Assembly (NCBI GenBank): GCA_009778055.1
Contig: WRKN01000036.1
Coordinates: 1-16,574 of the forward strand
DNA from: Synergistaceae bacterium
GTDB lineage: Bacteria > Synergistota > Synergistia > Synergistales > Aminobacteriaceae
Direction: 5' to 3'
DNA length: 16,574 nt
This document shows, in pieces, positions 7,163-14,594 of the stretch. Positions within the stretch are counted from its first letter, which is position 1. The number at the start of each line of letters is the position of its first letter. Made by a program: the position numbers and the translations under genes. Under the pieces are notes generated by a model. The model did not search any database. It was not told the origin of the DNA and was given only the letters and a program-made list of their open reading frames with translations.

Positions 7163-7668
7163 TGAAAAGCGCTGTCCGCGCGGTTTACCCAGGCTCGTTC
7201 GACCCCATCACCAACGGGCATATTTACATAGTCGAACGCGCCGCCGCTATTTTCGACGAGGTGCGCGTAGGTATTCTGGTAAATTTGCAGAAAAAATACA
7301 CCTTCGACGTGGAAGAACGCCACGCGATGGCAAGCGAGGCCCTCTCACACCTGCCAAACGTCGTGGTGGACCATTTCACCGGCCTCCTGGTCGATTACAT
7401 GCGGCAGTGGGAGGCAAAGGTCATTATCCGCGGGCTAAGGGCCATGTCCGACTTCGAGTACGAATTTCAGATGGCGCTCACAAACAGGCAACTTGCGCCC
7501 GGGATAGAGACCTTTTTTATCATCACCGACGCGCAGTATTCCTACCTTTCGAGCAGCCTGATACGCGACATCTTCAAACTCGGCGGGGCAATGGACAACG
7601 TGGTTCCTCCATGCGTTTTCCGGCGTCTGCGCGAACGTTTCCCCGCGCTTTCCCGCCGCGAGGAATAG
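7162..7668 (+). CDS. coaD: Phosphopantetheine adenylyltransferase
   Basis: CoaD transfers AMP from ATP to 4'-phosphopantetheine, giving dephospho-CoA, the penultimate step of coenzyme A synthesis in the cytosol. The 168-residue length is normal. The nucleotidyltransferase signature GSFDPITNGH (11-20) contains the TxGH motif with H20, IIRGLRA (88-94) is the conserved substrate/ATP-binding stretch, and SSSLIR (130-135) replaces the common ISSTxVR. The ATG overlaps the rsmD stop by one base and has GGGAGGT (7144-7150) as its ribosome-binding site. The glycosylase gene begins six bases after its stop. Confidence 0.96.
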   Translation: MKSAVRAVYPGSFDPITNGHIYIVERAAAIFDEVRVGILVNLQKKYTFDVEERHAMASEALSHLPNVVVDHFTGLLVDYMRQWEAKVIIRGLRAMSDFEYEFQMALTNRQLAPGIETFFIITDAQYSYLSSSLIRDIFKLGGAMDNVVPPCVFRRLRERFPALSRREE

Positions 7669-7674
7669 GCCGCC

Positions 7675-8289
7675 TTGGATTCTTTGCATCCGCATCCGCT
7701 TCCGCGCGAGTTTTACTTAAAAGACGCGGTCTCCGTCGCCAGAAATCTGCTGGGGAAAAAACTGGTTCATCTGAACGAGACGGGGAAGACGTCGGGCATA
7801 ATCGTCGAAACGGAGGCTTACGCGGGAAAAAGCGACGCCGCGTGCCATTCCTACAAACGCCCCGGCCCGTCCGGCAGCCACCGCACCAACGTCATGTTCG
7901 GCCCCGGTGGCTATGCCTACGTATACCTGATATACGGCATGTACAACTGCTTCAACGTAGTGGCTAACGCGCCCGGCGAGCCGGAGGCCGTGCTGATCCG
8001 CGCGCTGGAGCCGCGCGAGGGCATACCGCTCATGGAAAAACGCCGCAAGGTTCAGGGCGTAAAAAAGCTGTGCAGCGGCCCGGGTAAACTCAGCATGGCC
8101 CTGGGCATAACCCGCGAGCACTACGGCGCCGACCTTTGCGCCGAAAACGCGCTCTTCATCACGGAAGGGGAGCCGGTATCCGAGGACATGACACTCGCCA
8201 CCCCCAGAATCAACGTAAACTACGCGGGCGAGGCGGCGCTTTTGCCGTATAGATTTGTCCTGCGCGGCAGCGGGTTCCTGTCCGCTTAA
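7675..8289 (+). CDS. 3-methyladenine DNA glycosylase (Mpg/AAG family)
   Basis: A 204-residue base-excision repair enzyme that should remove alkylated purines such as 3-methyladenine from DNA. The catalytic region ETEAY (45-49) holds the general-base Glu equivalent to Glu125 of human AAG. HSYKRPGPSG, YVYLIYGMYNCFNV (82-95) and the SGPGKL motif (134-139) complete the family signature. The start is probably TTG 7675, about 10 bases after AGGA in GAGGAATAGG; TTG 7684 is an alternative that would remove three residues. It is the last gene of the co-directional run and converges on the nitroreductase gene with only five bases between stops. Confidence 0.93.
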   Translation: MDSLHPHPLPREFYLKDAVSVARNLLGKKLVHLNETGKTSGIIVETEAYAGKSDAACHSYKRPGPSGSHRTNVMFGPGGYAYVYLIYGMYNCFNVVANAPGEPEAVLIRALEPREGIPLMEKRRKVQGVKKLCSGPGKLSMALGITREHYGADLCAENALFITEGEPVSEDMTLATPRINVNYAGEAALLPYRFVLRGSGFLSA

Positions 8290-8294
8290 GCCCC

Positions 8295-8897
8295 CTACTT
8301 GAACACCTTTTTGCGGGCGTCGACCGGCTGGGTTTCCTTTGGGTCAGGACGTTTTCCCGCGGAGCCGAAAGGCATCTGCGCGACAAGCAGCCAGTCAGGC
8401 TCCAGCGACCATGCTTCCCTAACTTTCGCGTCGATAATGGGGTTGTAGTGCTGCAGTGACGCGCCAAGGCCCTCCTCGTCCTCCAGCATAGTCCAAATCG
8501 CAAACTGATGCATGGCGGAGGCGTGCTGCGCCCACACCGGGAAATTGTCCGCGTAGGTCGGGAAACGGCCTTGCAGGTCTTTTACAATATTCTGGTCCTC
8601 GAAAAACAGGATTGTGCCGTATCCCGCCGCGAAAGAGCCTACTTTTTTTTCCGTCGCCGCAAACTTGTCCGCGGGGATCATTTCTCTAAGCGTTTCCATG
8701 ACGATGTTCCACAGTTTTTTATGGTGCTCTCCCAGCAAAAGGACAAGGCGCGTGGTCTGTGAGTTGAACGCGGAAGGCATATGTTCCAGCGCAAAATCAA
8801 TAATTTCCTCAATCAGCGCGTCTGAAACAGGCGAGCGGTTTTCGATGTCATAGAACGACCTTCTGTTTTTCAGCGCTTCTCTAAAGCTTCTATCCAT
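8295..8897 (-). CDS. Nitroreductase family protein (FRM2-like)
   Basis: A 200-residue flavin-dependent nitroreductase-fold protein. The N-terminal RRSFYDIENRSPVSD segment, the SAFNSQTTRLVLLLGEHHKKLW region and the GLGASLQHYNP stretch near residue 150 match the subgroup containing yeast FRM2/HBN1 and bacterial relatives (COG3560), which reduce nitroaromatics with NAD(P)H. The physiological substrate is not predictable. The ATG at 8897 has a GGGGGG ribosome-binding site (8906-8911). The gene is monocistronic and reads toward the glycosylase gene. It lies downstream of the VWA gene in the same direction, 87 bases apart, so some read-through is possible. Confidence 0.88.
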   Translation of the reverse strand: MDRSFREALKNRRSFYDIENRSPVSDALIEEIIDFALEHMPSAFNSQTTRLVLLLGEHHKKLWNIVMETLREMIPADKFAATEKKVGSFAAGYGTILFFEDQNIVKDLQGRFPTYADNFPVWAQHASAMHQFAIWTMLEDEEGLGASLQHYNPIIDAKVREAWSLEPDWLLVAQMPFGSAGKRPDPKETQPVDARKKVFK

Positions 8898-8952
8898 TTA
8901 TGTTTCCCCCCAGTAAAATATAGCCGAATCAGGGATATGATACGATAAATTT

Positions 8953-8970
8953 CAGAATGGGACAATTCTG
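8953..8970 (-). terminator. Weak hairpin after the VWA gene
   Basis: CAGAAT (8953-8958) and ATTCTG (8965-8970) form a perfect 6-bp stem with a 6-base loop, 15 bases beyond the VWA stop. On the - strand it is followed by AAATTTAT rather than a U-tract, so termination would be weak. The same gap must hold any promoter of the nitroreductase gene; on the - strand TATATT in the stretch just before its ribosome-binding site is a possible -10, without a good -35. Confidence 0.25.
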
Positions 8971-8984
8971 ATCCTCTCCGCACA

Positions 8985-10682
8985 TCACCTTGCCAAGCTC
9001 TCCGCCAAGCCGACGAGCCGGACCAGTTCGGCGCGGTAGCCGCCTTCGTCGCTGCCTCTGGCGTTGTCGGCCCAGGCGGCGATGTCCTTCCAGCTCGTGG
9101 CGGAAAGCTCCGGGTTGCCGCGCAGCTTTTGCCCGAACGCCGCCACTGCCGCGGAAAAGCGCAAGCCGCTGCCCGCGTCGCTGAAGGAGGCCGCCGGGGC
9201 GTTCATTATCGGAAGCTCGGCCAGCGAGCTGGCGTTTTCTCCCGGCTCCTTCCACCGCAGTTTTACATAGCCCATCTCGTCGCCGTGTAACACGGGAAGC
9301 GGCCGCTCCGGCTCTTCGCTGCGATACCGCAGGGGGTCGGAGGAGCGTTTACCTTTGGGCGTCAGTTCGTAAAGAACCGTCACCCGCTTGCCCGCGCCAA
9401 TGTCGCCGGCGTCCACCCTGTCGTCGTTGAAGTCCTCCCGGCGAAGCTGGCGCTTTTCGTAGCCGATCTGGCGGTATTCACCGGCTACGGCCGGGTTAAA
9501 CTCCACCTGCGCCTTCACGTCATTTGCCACGGTGACCAGCGTCGCCGCCATTTCCTCCCCCAACACCTTCTGCGCCTCCATAAGGCCGTCGATGTAACTG
9601 TAGTTTCCGTTGCCCGCGCTGGCTATGGAGACCATCATGGCGTCGTTCAGGTTTTCCGTGCCAAAACCAAGGACGGAAAGAGTTATGCCCTTTTGCCGGT
9701 ATTGGGCGACCATCCGCGTCAGGCTTGAGGTGTCGGAAACCCCGACGTTGAAATCTCCGTCCGTGCAGAGCAGGATACGGTTGACGCCTCCCGGTTTGAA
9801 GCCCTTTTCCGCCTGCTCGTAGGCCATTTGAAGCGCGGCCCCGCCGGCGGTGCTTCCGCCTGCGCGCAGCCCGTCGATAGCGCGCCGGATGGCGGGCTTG
9901 TCATCGCCGGACGTCGGCGGTAGCACGACACCGACGGAGCTGGCGTAGGTGACGATAGAAACGCTGTCTTCAGGCCGCAGGCGCTCCGTCAACAGTTTAA
10001 GCGACGCCTGCGCCAGAGGCAGGCGCTCCGGGGGGGACATGGAGCCGGAAATGTCCACCAGGAAAACCAGGTTCGCCGGCGGAGCTTCCCGGTAGTCAAT
10101 CCCGCGGGCCTCCACGGTCAACCACAGCAGCGTGTTTTCCGCGTTCCAGGGACAGGGAGCAGTTTCGTACCCGACGTAAAAGGGGGAATTTGCGAGAGGT
10201 TTCGCCCGGTCCCGCTGTTCCCCGGGGAGCGTCGGGAAGTAGTTGATCATTTCTTCGACGCGGACGGCGTCGGGATTGGGAAACCTGCCGGAATTCAGGA
10301 ACCGCCTCACATTGGCGTAGCTGGCGGTGCTCACGTCCAGGCCGAAGGTGGAAACGGAGTCGCCGGCCCGTTGCGCCAGGTTGTCCTCATAGGCCGCGTA
10401 ACGCGCCGTTTCCTGTTGGGGAGCGGGACGCGCCATCAGGGGGGGCGGGGGCGGCGTCATTTCGTTTATCCTGGCGTAGGCTCGCGGCGCCGCCGTTCTA
10501 TGTGTTTCCAACGCGCGTACTTCCGATTCTACGGGCACTTGCCCGTGCTGAACGACATTCTCCGTTTCCACCCGGTCGGCTACTTCCGCCTCGTTCGTAT
10601 TCTCCACGCGCATAGCGCCGGTAAAAGTAAACGCCAACGCAATCAATGCAATAATCGCCGCCGTTCCCAAAATCTTTTTCAT
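8985..10682 (-). CDS. YfbK-type von Willebrand factor A domain protein, exported
   Basis: A 565-residue envelope protein. Residues 1-23 are a basic-hydrophobic signal sequence without a lipobox Cys. A Pro-rich linker (about 75-90) follows, then the N-terminal von_Willebrand region (about 95-190; LDVSTASYANVRRFLN) typical of E. coli YfbK-like proteins. The VWA domain has a complete metal-ion-dependent adhesion site: DISGS (D210, S212, S214), T278 in GSTAGG, and D308 in TDGD. Residues from about 380 to the end match the YfbK C-terminal region (DUF3520-like). Function in this family is not established; the intact MIDAS implies divalent-cation-dependent ligand binding. The ATG follows GGGAGG (10693-10698). 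The gene is divergent from a sigma/anti-sigma pair, a neighbourhood known for this family, so it may be part of that regulon. Confidence 0.9.
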   Translation of the reverse strand: MKKILGTAAIIALIALAFTFTGAMRVENTNEAEVADRVETENVVQHGQVPVESEVRALETHRTAAPRAYARINEMTPPPPPLMARPAPQQETARYAAYEDNLAQRAGDSVSTFGLDVSTASYANVRRFLNSGRFPNPDAVRVEEMINYFPTLPGEQRDRAKPLANSPFYVGYETAPCPWNAENTLLWLTVEARGIDYREAPPANLVFLVDISGSMSPPERLPLAQASLKLLTERLRPEDSVSIVTYASSVGVVLPPTSGDDKPAIRRAIDGLRAGGSTAGGAALQMAYEQAEKGFKPGGVNRILLCTDGDFNVGVSDTSSLTRMVAQYRQKGITLSVLGFGTENLNDAMMVSIASAGNGNYSYIDGLMEAQKVLGEEMAATLVTVANDVKAQVEFNPAVAGEYRQIGYEKRQLRREDFNDDRVDAGDIGAGKRVTVLYELTPKGKRSSDPLRYRSEEPERPLPVLHGDEMGYVKLRWKEPGENASSLAELPIMNAPAASFSDAGSGLRFSAAVAAFGQKLRGNPELSATSWKDIAAWADNARGSDEGGYRAELVRLVGLAESLAR

Positions 10683-10857
10683 CGTAAAAAAACCTCCCGT
10701 CTGAAATATCCGCCTATTTTCCCGGCTTCTACTTATATATACCCGGCGCGTGAAAAATCTTACAGGCTTTACTATATAATTGAGAACAATTTTTGATATG
10801 CGCCCCGGAAAACTTCATGACGCGCGCTGATGTTTCGCCAAGGAGACGGGATCTGCC
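10683..10857. promoter_or_regulatory. Divergent promoter region between VWA and sigma-factor genes
   Basis: This 175-base gap must hold promoters for both directions. On the + strand a perfect TATAAT lies at 10775-10780 with only a poor -35 (TGAAAA, 10751-10756, 18-base spacing), and AAGGAG at 10840-10845 is the ribosome-binding site of the sigma gene. On the - strand, TATATA within the 10736-10741 area is a possible -10 for the VWA gene, again without a good -35. The weak -35 boxes could mean activator or alternative-sigma control, for example by the adjacent sigma factor. Confidence 0.45.
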
Positions 10858-11562
10858 ATGAGCCGCTGCTGTGAAAGGTATCGCGAACTTACGGATCATG
10901 AATTTATCGATGCGGTTCTGCTTGGCGACCAGGGAGCGGAGGGATGTTTTCGCGAAATATACATCGACCGGCCGGCGCGTTATGTCGTCTTCAAAAAGTA
11001 TTATTGGCTGAAAACCGATATTGAAGACGTCTGCCAGGATATCTGGCTGTATTTCAAGTCAAGGGACTGGAAGCTGCTGAGTAATTTTAAGAACCTGCCG
11101 GTTCAGCCGGAAGCCCCGAAGCTGCGTTCATATGTCTATGGGGCCGTCAGCAGGCTTATCGTGAAACAGCACGGAAATAAATTCGCGCCTTTCCTGTTCC
11201 CGCTGATATTCGATGACGGCGAAGAAATTGAAATTTTCGCGCCCTCGCCCGGCCCGGATCAGTTTTTCGAGAACGAAAATCTGCGGCAAAGGTTTGAAAA
11301 TCTGCTTGAAATACTTTTCAGCCAGGTTCTCAATCCCAGCTCCGAGGCCGTGTTGAACGATACGGAACAAAAAATTGTGCGCATGAGGTGTCTCATGCAG
11401 CCGCCGCTTTCGTCCAGAGAAACCGCCGGTATCTTAAAAATGACGCCGGGCGCGGTGGACACGGCCCTGTCTCGCGCCAGGAAAAAGATACGGGATTTTT
11501 ACAGGGACAAGGATTTGCTGGAAGACGTCATGGAGGTTTTGCAGGATGCAGCAGCTTCATGA
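10858..11562 (+). CDS. ECF-like RNA polymerase sigma factor
   Basis: A 234-residue two-domain sigma-70-family protein without region 3. Region 2 is at about 13-106, with the core-binding/-10 recognition segment DIEDVCQDIWLYFKSRDW (54-71). Region 4 is at about 163-216, with the helix-turn-helix LSSRETAGILKMTPGAVDTA followed by LSRARKKIRDF. The linker between them (about 107-162) is longer than in most ECF sigmas. It overlaps the next gene by 17 bases; that gene encodes a membrane protein with an anti-sigma zinc-finger motif, so this factor is probably held at the membrane until a signal arrives. The divergent VWA gene is the natural first target to test. No promoter specificity can be read from the sequence. 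Confidence 0.88.
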   Translation: MSRCCERYRELTDHEFIDAVLLGDQGAEGCFREIYIDRPARYVVFKKYYWLKTDIEDVCQDIWLYFKSRDWKLLSNFKNLPVQPEAPKLRSYVYGAVSRLIVKQHGNKFAPFLFPLIFDDGEEIEIFAPSPGPDQFFENENLRQRFENLLEILFSQVLNPSSEAVLNDTEQKIVRMRCLMQPPLSSRETAGILKMTPGAVDTALSRARKKIRDFYRDKDLLEDVMEVLQDAAAS

Positions 11563-12232
11563 GTGCCCGCCGCCCGAAATTTTTGCTCTTTTACTGGAAA
11601 ATAAGCTGCCCGAGGCAAAGCGAACCGAGGCGCTGCGGCATATAGCCGGCTGCAACGAGTGCGCGATGACGTACTCGATAGCCGGCGCAATGCTGAAAGA
11701 ACCCGTTGTCAAGGCAAAGCCGGTTTTTTTCAAACCGCGCTATCTCTCGTACGCCGCGGCCGTTATTTTGCTGGTCGGCGCAGGTTTCGCCGGCAGATTT
11801 TTTTACGCGCGCCACGATTATAACGATTCTGTTCAACTGATGAGAGAACCAGCAAGCGAATACGCGCAGTTTGAGCAGCCGCGCGAACGGCTGCAAGTCG
11901 AATCTTTGCGGTCTGCTCAACCCGCTCCGCCCCCCCCGCGCCAAAACCAGCCCCCGCAGGCTTCGCAGGCCCCGCTTGCCCGGCCCGTTCAGGGAACGCA
12001 AAGGGAGGAACAAAAGGCGGAACAATGGATCAGGCTCAATCAAGCCGCTTATTCCGCTCTGGTCGGACAGCTCCCGCCGGAAGTGTGGGAACGCTACCCC
12101 GTGAGCGAGGAATCTTTGAAAACCCTTTCCTGGATAGCTGGGCTGCCGGAGGAAGAAAAGGAAAAAATCCTCGCGCTTCCGCCTGAGGACGCTATACAGG
12201 AATTTTTAATCAAAGAAAATAATAAAGAATAA
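11546..12232 (+). CDS. Membrane-anchored anti-sigma factor (zinc-finger type)
   Basis: A 228-residue single-pass protein. The cytoplasmic N-terminus has the ZAS-type pattern with a leading His/Cys (H5, C7) and HIAGCNEC (H32, C36, C39), the HxxxCxxC signature that binds sigma factors. A transmembrane helix lies at about 69-87 (YAAAVILLVGAGFAGRFFY). The extracytoplasmic part has a Pro/Gln-rich linker (about 125-150) and a helical C-terminal domain rich in Trp, Pro and Glu that I do not recognise and that may be the sensor. ATG 11546 lies inside the sigma gene, with GGAGG at 11532-11536, so the two are translationally coupled, as usual for sigma/anti-sigma pairs. The zinc-finger pattern is visible; inhibition of the neighbour is inferred from context. 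Confidence 0.8.
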   Translation: MQQLHECPPPEIFALLLENKLPEAKRTEALRHIAGCNECAMTYSIAGAMLKEPVVKAKPVFFKPRYLSYAAAVILLVGAGFAGRFFYARHDYNDSVQLMREPASEYAQFEQPRERLQVESLRSAQPAPPPPRQNQPPQASQAPLARPVQGTQREEQKAEQWIRLNQAAYSALVGQLPPEVWERYPVSEESLKTLSWIAGLPEEEKEKILALPPEDAIQEFLIKENNKE

Positions 12233-12251
12233 TAAAGGGGATGGTATTGTC

Positions 12252-12668
12252 GTGCAATGGGTTGTTTACGCGCTGCTGTCAGCGCTCTTTGCGGCGTTGA
12301 CGTCTATTTTGGCCAAGATAGGAATCGGAAGCGTCAACTCAAACCTGGGCGTCGCCATAAGGACGACAGTTGTGTTGTTCATGGCGTGGGGAATCGTATT
12401 TTTCACGGGCAAACACCACGAGATAGCGGCGGTAAGCCAAAGGAGCTGGCTTTTTCTCGTCCTGTCCGGCTGCGCGACGGGGCTGTCGTGGCTTTTTTAC
12501 TTTAGAGCCCTCCAGATAGGCGACGCGTCGAAGGTTATGCCCGTGGACAAGTTCAGCGTGGTCATAGGCATGGTTCTGGCGTTCCTCATCCTCGGCGAGA
12601 CAGCCGACGTAAAAACAATAATAGGAGGGCTGCTCATCACCGCGGGAACTTTGGTTCTCGTACTCTAG
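12252..12668 (+). CDS. EamA-type membrane protein, single-domain
   Basis: A 138-residue integral membrane protein with about five hydrophobic helices (near 3-23, 33-52, 66-86, 97-113 and 121-138). The GDASKVMPVDKFSVVIGMVLA and FLILGE segments are typical of the EamA (DMT superfamily) fold, here as one repeat instead of the usual two (COG2510-like). Half-size members are thought to work as dimers. The substrate is unknown. The start is GTG 12252 with AAAGGGG at 12234-12240 as its ribosome-binding site, 19 bases after the anti-sigma stop, so it may be cotranscribed with the sigma pair without sharing its job. It ends 39 bases before the convergent ankyrin gene, and no terminator hairpin is evident there. 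Confidence 0.85.
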   Translation: MQWVVYALLSALFAALTSILAKIGIGSVNSNLGVAIRTTVVLFMAWGIVFFTGKHHEIAAVSQRSWLFLVLSGCATGLSWLFYFRALQIGDASKVMPVDKFSVVIGMVLAFLILGETADVKTIIGGLLITAGTLVLVL

Positions 12669-12707
12669 CGATAGCGAGGATTTGAACGGATACCTGAGCC
12701 TGCGCGT

Positions 12708-14543
12708 TTAGTCGTCAAGCAGCCCCGCTTCACTACGAACGCTCAGGCCCTCTATCCACCCTATAATTCTTTTGTCCTCCGCAATTACCGGAGTCCAGAT
12801 ATCATCATCCATGTCCATGTAATAATAAGATGTTCCGTCCCCCTGGTTGTAACCATAACCATCGCCGTTATTGTTGTCGCAGCCCATATCGTCACGGTCT
12901 TCGACAATAATTTTTGTATCTGCCGGGACTATCAGGCTTTCGGCGTGTTTATCCGGTTCAAGATATATTGTAAAAGGCTTTTTTACAGCCAGGATAACGT
13001 CATGTTCCAAATTTTCCATTAAGTCGCCCGTGTTATAGCGAGGCGGCCGTCCCGCGTTGAAATAGTCTATTTGCCGTATATTCCCATCAGAAGGCGGAAA
13101 AGTTTTTACTAATCCCGCATTGACGTAGGGAGTGGAGTAATCAAATCTTTCTGATCTATCCAGTCTTCTAAAGCTGCCATCCCATTCATGCGCCGCGAAG
13201 AAAAGCTCGTACCATGCCGAGCCGTCACTGTTGTCCAGCTGCGGCTGAGAAGCGGCGATAAAGTATAAGTTTTCATCATCCGAGGCAATTTGTGTCAAAA
13301 CATCCCCGTCCATGCTCGGATAGTTACGCAGGTTTACGTTATTCCTGGTGAGTTTGAGCCGGATAAAACCCTTATAGTCGAATGGGCCTTTGCGAGCGCC
13401 TGCTTTGGTAAGGGCTGCTTCCGCTTCGGAGGAGCGCTCCCAGTTCCTCATCGCAAACGTAAGCGGCGTCCAGCCCCGGTCGTCCTCCGCGTTGACGTCC
13501 GCGCCGCCTTCTACAAGGGCTGTTATCGCTTCCGGGCTGGAGTGTTCAGCCGCGTACATAAGCAATGTCCTGCCCCAATCTCCTGCCTTCGCGTTGACAT
13601 TCGCGCCTGCTTTTACAAGGGCGGTTATCACTTCAGGGTTGGAGTTGCCGTTGACCGCAAGCATAAGCGGCGTCCATTTATGTTCATCCTCCGCGTTGGC
13701 ATCCGCGCCTGCTTGGGTAAGGGCAGTTATCACTTCAGGATTGGATTTGCTCGCCGCGTACATAAGCGGCGTCCAGCCGTCTTCATCCCTCAAGCTTACA
13801 TTCGCGCCCGCTTCGATAAGGGCGGTTATCATTTCAGGATTGGAGCTGCCTGCCCACGCCGCGTACATAAACGGCGTTATTCCTCCCGAATCCTTCGCGT
13901 TGACGTCCACCCCCGCTTTGATAAAGGCCGTTATCGCTTTGAGATTGCCTTTATCCACCGCAAGCATAAACGGCGTAATGCCTCGGTTATCCCTCGCGCT
14001 GATATCCGCGCCTGCTTTGATAAGGGTAGTTATCACTTCAGGATTGGGGTTGCTGTTAACCGCAAACATAAGCGGCGTCCAGCCTCTTCTATTGCTCGCG
14101 TTCAAGTTTGCCCCGTTTTTAACAGCATCGCTGATTTCCTGCAAAGAACCCTTTTGGCAAAGCACAATAAAATCCGCGTCACTCATAGCGGCAGGGGACG
14201 GCGAATCCGGCTCCGGGTCAGGTTCCGGCTCCGGAGCCGGAACTTGATTCGGCGTGGTTACAGAAATAATGGGTTGCGGTTGTTCTATTGTTTGGTTGTC
14301 TCCGCCATAAAGCGCTACCCACGTCAGGACTCCCGCGATGACAACAGCAGCGGCGCTTGAAACAGCCGCTGTCGTCTTTTTGGAAAAATATTTGCCACCG
14401 CGCGGTTGAGGTTGAGGCTGAGGCTGAAAGCCGGACACCGCGACAGGAAGCAGCTCCGCATCCGGCGCCTCTTCGCATGAAGTACACGGCTGCGAAGGGT
14501 CAATTATCACGTACCCGCATGATGGACAACTTTTGACCGACAT
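12708..14543 (-). CDS. Zinc-ribbon / TM / ankyrin-repeat / SH3-like protein
   Basis: A 611-residue protein with an uncommon layout. The N-terminus is a zinc ribbon (C6, C9, C20, C23 in CPSCG...CTSC), followed by a Pro/Gln linker and one transmembrane helix at about 58-79. A Pro-Glu-Asp linker (about 85-118) leads to eight ankyrin repeats (about 121-385, the first degenerate, with TPLM/TPFM, EVITALIKAGA and NAKD elements). Residues 394-420 (LTRNNVNLRNYP) start a bacterial SH3-like domain, and the C-terminal 100 residues contain a second SH3-like stretch ending IIGWIEGLS. By topology the ribbon should be cytoplasmic and the ankyrin/SH3 part outside the cytoplasmic membrane. The ATG at 14543 follows AGGAG (14554-14558). 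The role is unknown; a binding or sensor protein at the cell wall is inference. Confidence 0.82.
   Translation of the reverse strand: MSVKSCPSCGYVIIDPSQPCTSCEEAPDAELLPVAVSGFQPQPQPQPRGGKYFSKKTTAAVSSAAAVVIAGVLTWVALYGGDNQTIEQPQPIISVTTPNQVPAPEPEPDPEPDSPSPAAMSDADFIVLCQKGSLQEISDAVKNGANLNASNRRGWTPLMFAVNSNPNPEVITTLIKAGADISARDNRGITPFMLAVDKGNLKAITAFIKAGVDVNAKDSGGITPFMYAAWAGSSNPEMITALIEAGANVSLRDEDGWTPLMYAASKSNPEVITALTQAGADANAEDEHKWTPLMLAVNGNSNPEVITALVKAGANVNAKAGDWGRTLLMYAAEHSSPEAITALVEGGADVNAEDDRGWTPLTFAMRNWERSSEAEAALTKAGARKGPFDYKGFIRLKLTRNNVNLRNYPSMDGDVLTQIASDDENLYFIAASQPQLDNSDGSAWYELFFAAHEWDGSFRRLDRSERFDYSTPYVNAGLVKTFPPSDGNIRQIDYFNAGRPPRYNTGDLMENLEHDVILAVKKPFTIYLEPDKHAESLIVPADTKIIVEDRDDMGCDNNNGDGYGYNQGDGTSYYYMDMDDDIWTPVIAEDKRIIGWIEGLSVRSEAGLLDD
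13389..14183 (-). repeat. Ankyrin-coding repeat array
   Basis: About eight units of 99-105 bp encode ankyrin repeats of 33-35 residues. The units are clearly similar in DNA (for example GGGCGGTTATCACTTCAGG recurs on the + strand) but less uniform than the TPR array to the left, so they are older or under looser homogenisation. Confidence 0.85.
14222..14243. repeat. Perfect 22-bp palindrome in the linker codons
   Basis: GTTCCGGCTCC at 14222-14232 is the exact reverse complement of GGAGCCGGAAC at 14233-14243. It encodes part of the VPAPEPEP linker of the ankyrin protein. The alternating Pro/Glu/Ala codons make such symmetry easier to arise by chance. Confidence 0.6.
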
Positions 14544-14577
14544 TTCAAATTCACTCCTCGGCCCTGATTTTCAGGAT

Positions 14578-14583
14578 ATTATA
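14578..14583 (-). promoter_or_regulatory. Candidate -10 box of the ankyrin gene
   Basis: On the - strand this is a perfect TATAAT, 35 bases before the ankyrin ATG. There is no good -35 at 16-18 bases upstream. The upstream half of the promoter would overlap the 3' end of the RAYT gene. A small hairpin (CCTGA-AAA-TCAGG on the - strand, about 14563-14575) lies in the short leader. Confidence 0.4.
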
Positions 14584-14594
14584 CTTAATAATCG

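Noticed and set aside
7128..7967. 279-codon + frame across coaD and the glycosylase gene
   Set aside because: Arg/Gly-rich shadow translation; two well-supported enzymes occupy the same bases in other frames.
13290..14360. Long + strand frames (356 and 285 codons) opposite the ankyrin gene
   Set aside because: Their repetitive translations follow the ankyrin repeat period of the opposite strand, which has the clear domains and ribosome-binding site.
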